Source of the DNA: Halobacteriales archaeon
Lineage (GTDB): Archaea; Thermoplasmatota; E2; JACPAO01; JAHFTW01
Reading direction: 5' to 3'
DNA length: 10,133 nt
NCBI GenBank assembly: GCA_020201445.1
Contig: JAIVGU010000195.1
Coordinates: 1-10,133 of the forward strand
The notes beneath the pieces are model-generated. The model saw only the letters and a program-made list of their open reading frames with translations. It had not been told where the DNA came from and did not search any database. This document shows positions 1-6,700 of this stretch, in pieces; within the stretch, counting starts at the first letter, position 1; every line of letters begins with the position of its first letter. The translations under genes were made by a program, and so were the position numbers.

Positions 1-315
1 GCTCATGCAGCGGCGCCCTGCCCCCTTCTTCTCACACAGACTCACCTGGATGCAGCGGGCGCGCGCCCAAGACGACCTGTTCAGAAGCGACGCCTCCCGC
101 ACTTCCCGGTTCCAGCCCACCCAAGCCCGCTGCGTCCCGACGTACAGCCCCGCACACAGCAAATCTGGCTCGACAACGACTGGATTGTGCCCGACGGCCG
201 AGGCGGCCTCCAACTGACGCTGGGCGGCCTCCTCATGCTGGAGCTGCTGCGACCCCGCGTCCACCGACACCTTGCCCCCCTCCTGTCGCTGTCCCCTTCA
301 CCCCCGATTCCATGA
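1..315 (+). CDS. 3' end of an unidentified protein (frame uncertain, possible frameshift)
   Basis: The frame that opens at base 1 runs without a stop for 104 codons and ends at TGA 313-315, 10 nt before the next gene. Its last 50 residues look protein-like: a WLDNDWIVPDGRGG segment followed by a leucine-rich stretch (LQLTLGGLLMLELL), then a proline-rich tail. The first half is basic and proline-rich and less convincing. By hand count, third-position GC up to about base 150 is higher in the frame starting at base 2 (43 of 50 codons) than in this frame (30 of 50). After about base 160 this frame is the better one. Either the true gene changes frame near 150-160 through an indel, sequencing error or decay, or the N-terminal part is a biased linker. 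I do not recognise the family. The close spacing to the next gene suggests membership of the same operon. Confidence 0.4.
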   Translation, partial: AHAAAPCPLLLTQTHLDAAGARPRRPVQKRRLPHFPVPAHPSPLRPDVQPRTQQIWLDNDWIVPDGRGGLQLTLGGLLMLELLRPRVHRHLAPLLSLSPSPPIP

Positions 316-316
316 A

Positions 317-320
317 GTGA
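317..320 (+). promoter_or_regulatory. Shine-Dalgarno-like GTGA before the small secreted protein
   Basis: GTGA lies 5 nt upstream of ATG 326 and can pair with the UCAC of the conserved 16S rRNA 3' end. The same GTGAACCC string sits in front of the giant gene. The GTG here is also in frame and could itself be the start, giving a protein three residues longer. Confidence 0.45.
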
Positions 321-325
321 ACCCT

Positions 326-403
326 ATGCTCTACGCTCGCTTTCTGCAACTGCTATTGGCCGCCTCGATGCTGGTCAGCCTCCTGCCCACCCCCTCCGTG
401 GCC
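326..403 (+). repeat. Signal peptide module, copy 1 (matches 637-714)
   Basis: These 26 codons align without gaps to the first 26 codons of the giant gene, with 12 identical residues including LLPTPS-x-A at positions 19-26. At DNA level the 18 bases from 380 match the 18 bases from 691 at 15 positions. Both copies are preceded by GTGAACCC. Confidence 0.6.
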
Positions 404-640
404 GTGACCGCCGAGGTGTGCGGAGAACGCATCGACTCGTCCCGCTCCAGCCCCCACTATGTGGGTGATCTTGCCCTACGAGTCAACGCGCCCCGGCTGC
501 CTCGCCTTCCCGCCCATGTCAGCGAAATGTGCGGAGGCGTCGCCGCGGCGTTTGCGAGTTTTGGTCAGTCACAGCTATCAACCCCGCAATTGTCGAAAAA
601 CGCGCTCCTTCCCGCTCCCCAACCGGACGTGAACCCATGA
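326..640 (+). CDS. Small secreted protein with signal peptide, function unknown
   Basis: This frame encodes 104 residues. Residues 1-26 form a classical signal peptide: a short N-region with Arg5, a hydrophobic core (FLQLLLAASMLVSLL), and an S-V-A cleavage site. The mature chain is only about 78 residues, with two cysteines and no recognisable domain. It is rich in Pro, Ser and Ala and low in complexity towards the end. I chose ATG 326 because it directly precedes the signal peptide and has GTGA upstream. A start at 272 would add 18 proline- and cysteine-rich residues and overlap the upstream gene. GTG 317 is a real alternative. The stop overlaps the start of the giant gene in an ATGA arrangement, which implies translational coupling. 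The signal peptide matches that of the giant protein in length and in the LLPTPS-x-A ending, so this may be a small paralogue or a truncated 5' copy of the giant gene. Later codons are less GC3-biased than its neighbours, which would fit decay. Confidence 0.6.
   Translation: MLYARFLQLLLAASMLVSLLPTPSVAVTAEVCGERIDSSRSSPHYVGDLALRVNAPRLPRLPAHVSEMCGGVAAAFASFGQSQLSTPQLSKNALLPAPQPDVNP
629..632 (+). promoter_or_regulatory. Shine-Dalgarno-like GTGA before the giant gene
   Basis: GTGA lies 4 nt upstream of ATG 637 within a GTGAACCC string identical to the one before the small secreted protein. It supports 637 as the start, rather than the in-frame ATG at 529. Confidence 0.45.
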
Positions 641-714
641 CCCGCCTCCAATTCGCCAACCTGGCCCTCGCCTTGATGTTCTGCCTGACGCTGCTGCCCA
701 CCCCATCAGGCGCG
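637..714 (+). repeat. Signal peptide module, copy 2 (matches 326-403)
   Basis: This is the Sec-type signal peptide of the giant protein: Arg3, a hydrophobic core LALALMFCLTLL, then PTPSGA with likely cleavage before Gln27. Its length and ending match those of the small upstream protein. Confidence 0.6.
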
Positions 715-3700
715 CAGATTGAGATCCGTCCCCCAGTGCAGGGTTCCATCGACTGCAAGAGGGATGAAGTGGGCAAACTCATCCATCCACCCAACCCCCC
801 CATCCAGACCCCGCAACCCATCTCCTACATCACAGGGCCCTTGCCAAAAACACCCAGCCCGAACATCGTCACCGACGTGGTCGACCAATACTGCCAAAAA
901 CCGCAACCCGGGCCGCAGACCTACTGCCCGCCCACGTGCCCCCCGCCGCAGCCCTCCCGAGTGCAACCGCTCTTTCCCGCACCTGCATCCACGGGCAACC
1001 GCATCCTGGAAAGCATCGCCACCAACACCACCATCCCCCTGGATTCCCGCAACGACGTAGACGGCGACGGCATCCCCAACCCCTTGGATGCCGTGAACCT
1101 AGCCAGCGAAGCCAACGCCAACACCACCACTGGCGACTACCTCAGCTTCACCGACGGCTTGCCCCAAGCCGGCTTCGCCATCCTCATCGAGCCCAGCCAC
1201 CACGAAGCACAACTCGTCGTGGCCGACCCCACCAGCACCCTCCCCACGCTGGCCAACCTCACTTCAGACATGACCGCGCAGCAAGCGCTCAACCTGATCC
1301 AGAGCCTGCAAGGCATCCAGGCCCGCAACGCATTTGCAAACGTCCTGCACGACGGCATGAGCATCAAGCACACCCCCATCGTGCCCGAAGCACCCTGGAA
1401 CCAGACCCTCACCTGGAGCACCACCCTGCCCGCCGACGGCAGTTGGCTTCTGATCCACACCGACCCGACCCGCCTGCTGGACCTCACCCTGGCAGGCAAC
1501 CCCGTCAGCCTCGCGGCTCGCGCCGCCAGCCATTTCAGCTCGACGTTGAACTCGACGGACTACCGCTGGCAGTTCCTCAACCTCCACTCGGACTCGAGTT
1601 TCTGCTACGACCCCGCCACGGCCCACAACGGCACCGACTGCACGGGCAACCAGTGGCCCGGCTGGATTCGCGCCTACAGTGGCCAAGCCGCCTACACGCT
1701 GGATGCGGTGCGCTCCGGCCTCGCAACCGGCACGATTCCCCTCACCACCCTCCTCCCCCCCGCGACACAGAAAGTCGTGGGAGAATCGTGCCCCACCGGC
1801 ACAGTGGGCTTCCTGCTCAACGGCCAAGGAGTCTGCATCCCCCTCGACTGCCCGCTGGATGCACCCTTGAGCATGAGCTTGGGCGAACTGGAATCCAGCA
1901 TCGGCATGGCCAGCCTGCTGACCGCGCAGCAGGCCAGCCAAGCCAATCTCACCCTTCCCACCACCCTGCCCGCATCCATCCATGCCACTCCCCAGGAGGC
2001 CGCCGCGGAGCTGGCAGCTCGCCACAACGTCACCCTTCCCCCCAGTGCGTTGGCCAGCTTTGCCGCCTTGACCGCCCCCGAAGCATCCGCCCTCGCCCAC
2101 CTCCTGGATGCCTTCATGGACTTCGAGGACGCCACCCACGCCGCCTACCAGAACCAGGACGTGGACTACGGCTTGATCTACGCAGCCCGCAACCGATTCA
2201 TGCTCTCCATCCCGGAATTCGCCAAGACCACCTCTCCAGTCTCACAGCCTCCGGGCCTGGATGCCTGCCCGGCCTTCGCGCTCGACCTCGCGGGCACCGA
2301 CACCACGTACACCACCAACTGCGCCCTCGTGGTGGATGTGGGCGGCAACGACGCGTACCAGAACAATGCCGGCGGCAGTAGCCTCAGTGCCCCGTACTGT
2401 GCCGCCCTCACCGTCACATCCGCAGCCGCGGCAGCAGCCGTCATCGACCTCGCCGGCAACGACGCGTACAGCAGCCGCGGCTGCGGCGTCAACGGCGGCG
2501 GCTACAACGGTGTTGGTTTCCTCCTCGATGCCGCGGGCGACGACACCTACCCTTCTGGCAGCTTGGCGACCAACGGCGGCGGACAACTCGGCGCCGGCTT
2601 CCTCCTCGACGTCGCAGGCGACGACACCTACACCGCGCAAGATGGTGGCACCAACGGGGGCGCCTGGGCTGGCTTCGGGGTCTTGCTCGACCGCGCGGGC
2701 GACGACACCTACACCGCCACCGGGTACGGCGGCAACGGCGGCGGCTACACCGCCGGCAGCGGCCTGCTTGTCGACTTGGACGGCGACGACACCTACACCG
2801 CCACGGATCACGGCGCCAACGGCGCTGGCGAGGGTGGCATCGGATTGCTGCTTGATGTGAACGGCGTGGACGAGTATGCCGACAACAACGGCGGCACCGG
2901 AGTCGACAAGACCGTGGCCCCCAAAGGCACGGGAGCCCAAATCGACGTGGCCCCCTGCAGTCTGCTGGCCAATTCACCGCAGAGCGAGCATGCAGCCAGT
3001 GCCGCCCCCGCGTCCCTGTACCACGTGAAGCTGCCCCTCATGGACCCTGAATCGTCGTGGCAGGTCTTGGGCAACCAGAGCTACGCCTTCCCGACTGGCG
3101 TCGGCATCGACTATACCCTGGATGCCGTCGGCGTGGTGTCGCAGGCCAGCATGGTCACGCAAGTGGCCGACAGCATGCTCAGCAATGCCACAAATGGCCT
3201 CCGGGCCGCCTCGCAGCGGCTCTTCAAGTTCCAGGGCGCTTACTACTCGATGCCCGCCTCACCCCGCAGCCTGACCTCGGTGCGCTTGGGCATCCAGAGC
3301 ATCGACGGCAACGAGGCTGCCCAAACGTTCCTCGTGGACGGCAAGCGCATCCATGATCTCCTGGACCTTCGAGGCAACGACACCCTCGTGGTGCGCATCG
3401 ACGACGCGCACAAAGCAGGCTTTGAGTGGGTGGCCACCGACATCAACCTGGACGGCGCCATGGACCTCATCGTCAAGATTCCGCACTTCAGTGCCGCTTG
3501 GCTCACGCTCAGCAACAGCAACACGGATGTCGATTTCCTGCAGGTCAAGATGACCAGCGACACCACGGGGTGGATTGCGGGGGCTGCGGGCGCCGTGTAC
3601 CGCTACGATTCGGGCGCCTTGACGCGCTACGATGTGTATGGCACGGGCGGAAGCATCCGCTCGGACCAGCGCACCTTTGGGTTGTCCGTGAAGGATGACA

Positions 3701-6700
3701 CGGACTTCTATGTCGCAGGCGGATGCAGCAGCGACTCGCTGCCCTTCATCGCCCACTACCACAGCTCCACGCACAGCCAAGGCGCCTTCACCTTGATGCC
3801 AGTGCCCAGCGACCTGTCCTGCGGCAACAGCCTCGCGGCGGTCTGGGTCAATCCCACTGGCACTGTGGGGTATGCTGGCGGGCGCGGGGGCATTTGGCTC
3901 CGCTATGATGGCACCTCGTGGAGCCGCGCCACCAGCCCCACCCGCTGCGACATCCAGGCGATTCAGTTCGATGCCTACGGCCACGGCCTTGTGGCCTTGT
4001 TCAGTGGCTACTACTGCTCCACCACGGGCAGCATCCTGAGCTACGACGGCACCACGTTCAGCAACATCGCCGACGCCTCGACACAGGGCATCACGACCGG
4101 CATCCTGGGCCCCACAGAGTTTTGGGCCACTGGTGTTGCTTGCCAGACCGACCATCATTGGGACATCTGCTCGCGCGAAGACAGGGGCATCCTGCAGCTC
4201 GTCTCGGGAACCTGGAAACGCTCCACGGAAAGCGGGGCCCCCAACAACCCGATGACCGGGGTTGACAAAGCCACAGCCACGTCGCTCTGGTTTGTCGGAA
4301 GCGCCAGTTGCGGTTGTGCCAAGATCAGCAACCGCAACGCCGGGACTTGGACCTCAGTCCCTCTGTCCGACTCCCTGCCTGGCCTGGATGACGTCAGCTT
4401 CGGCTCCAGCTTCGTTGGCTTGGCGGTCGGCTATTCCGGCGCCATCATGCAATTCGAGGAATACGCATCCCCCGTCCCTGCCGGCACCTTGTCCAGCCTC
4501 ACCACGGATACTGTCAACAGCATCACGGGCGACGGCTCCGGCAGCAGCACCCCCACCGGCGGAAGCTTGACGCATTACTGGGACTGGGGCGACGGCACGT
4601 ACTCCACTGGCGCCACGGCCAGCCACCGCTACAACAGCATCAGTGTTCCCGGCACGTTCACCGTGACGTACAAAGTGGTCGACACCAAAACACAGCGCAG
4701 CGCCACGCAGACGTGGCCTGTCACGGTCGATGCACTCTCTTTCACGTTGGGCTCAACGGTTTCGGATTACATCTTCGGGGAACCTGGGACTGGGGCTGCA
4801 ATCTACTACAAGATTCCCGCTATCGGGAGTGACCGCGCGGTTGCCATCACGGTGCCGACCACGCGCAACTTTGCCCTCGGGGCAAGCCTGGATCAAGGTC
4901 CGCCCGCTCCTGGCATGTACTACAACTCCGGCACGTGGCCGCGCTCCGTGCAGGGCAGCAGCGCCAGCGACGGCATCACGGGCAAGATTCCCGCGGGCAA
5001 GACGCTGTATTTCGCCGTCGAGCGCCCAGGAGCCTGGGCGCACACGTGGTACACGTCCTACACGGTCACGGTGACCCAAGTCACACCCCCCGGCAATCCT
5101 ACGACGACGTTGGGGGCGGGCTTGCAGCACCGCTCGGTCTACTTTGATGCCGCGACCCCCGCGGGGACGCGTCCGACGCGCCTGGTGGTCAACTGGGGCG
5201 ACGGCGCAACCGAGAACTATCCCAACTGCGCCTGCTTCTACCAAGGCACTCAGAACCATCCCGACCACACCTACGCGCAGACCGGCGCGTACACGGTGAC
5301 GTTGAGCACTCTGGACGACACCGGCCAATCTGCCAGCATCACGCGCGCCATCACGGTGTATGACAACCCGCGGGCCACCGCCACGGGGGCCGATTCAATC
5401 AATGCCGTGCAAGCCACCCTGCATGGCCACCTGGGCGTCCTCGGGGGGCCCACGGATGGCTCCTACACCGTCACGGCGTGGTACGTCGTGTTCACTGGGT
5501 ACAATCGGGTGGCGACAGGCCCCGCAATGGTGATGAGCAGCACCGCAGACCTGCCCGCATGGACAGTGACCGGGTTGACCAGTGGCGCTTCCTACTATTA
5601 TCAGGTGACGGTTGCAAGTCCGTTCACGCCGGTGGAAAACACGTGGTCGAACGCGCAGGTGTTCCAGACCAACAGCCCACTCACCATCACTCCCGTCATC
5701 TCTGGCAACGCCGCCGTGAATCTTGGGGGCCAGTCGTCGTTGAGCCTCACTGCCAGCGCATCGAGCGCCCTCGACGTGGCGTATCTTGTCACGTGGGACA
5801 CTGGCATGCCCGAGGTCCGCTACCCACCTGCCAACGACCCGGCGCCCTACCGGCCGTGGAACCAGGCGGTGACGGCAACCACGACGTACGCCTTCGCGGG
5901 GACCCACTTGGTCTCGGTGCGGTTGCAGGACTCTGCCTCGGCGCGCAGCAACCCCACGACCGCCAATGCCGTTGTTAACGGAGCTGGCCCCGTGTCGAGC
6001 TTCTCAGGCACGAATGACGCCACCACCGTGACCTTGAGTGCTGGCGTGGGGAGCTTGGCGATGCCGGCGTCAACCCAGATGCACTTCAGCATCCAGGACC
6101 CTGTCACCAACGTCTGGACCAACTCCTCGTGGGTCACCAACCCCACCAGCCCCCAGACTTGGCAGACCGGGGCGCTCGATGCCGCCAAGACGTATCCGGC
6201 CCGCGTCGAGTTCCGCACCACCGGCACTCCCACGCAGACCTGGTCCACGGCGGTCGGGAGCTACCTGATGGCGCATCCCAATCGGTTCCCGGTCCTGCAG
6301 GCCACCACGACGCCGGTCAGCATCAATTACTTGGACTCGGTGCGATTCGCCGTCACGTATAGTGATGCGGAAGGGGATGCGCCACGCAACAGCCCAGGAG
6401 CCCTAGCGAATCCCGTCCTGGTGTTTAACGGGGCCACGTATTCGATGATTGGCTCGGGCGCCAGCTACGCGTCTGGTGTGGAGTACTTCTACATGGTTCC
6501 CGCCTCCAGCATCCCAGCGGATCGGAACCTGCAGCCGGAATTCAAGGCGTGGGACCAGTATGGCCGCCTCGTGAGCACGAAGGGGGCGCCCATCGTGTCG
6601 TTGAACCCGTACGCGGTCAACCTCAACTTCGAGGGCGACAACGTCAATGGTCCCGCCAAGGGCACGGTGCCCAGCGGCGAGGCATTGAATTTGTGGCATG

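Noticed and set aside
272..325. Earlier ATG 272 for the small secreted protein
   Set aside because: It would overlap the upstream frame and add Cys/Pro-rich residues ahead of the signal peptide. ATG 326 (or GTG 317) fits better.
529..636. In-frame N-terminal extension of the giant protein from ATG 529
   Set aside because: It would put 36 Arg-rich residues before an otherwise perfect signal peptide and overlap the small gene by over 100 nt. ATG 637 has GTGA upstream and an ATGA junction.
1264..2139. 291-codon open frame on the - strand
   Set aside because: It is antisense to a region with clear protein features on the + strand, and its translation is Gly/Val/Ala-rich without motifs.
936..2381. 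481-codon + strand frame overlapping the giant gene
   Set aside because: Its translation is a His/Arg/Pro-rich low-complexity sequence typical of an out-of-frame reading of C-rich codons.
2281..2880. CRISPR-like or RTX reading of the 81-bp repeats
   Set aside because: The repeats are contiguous, coding and in frame with no spacers, and the 27-residue period does not match the 9-residue RTX unit.
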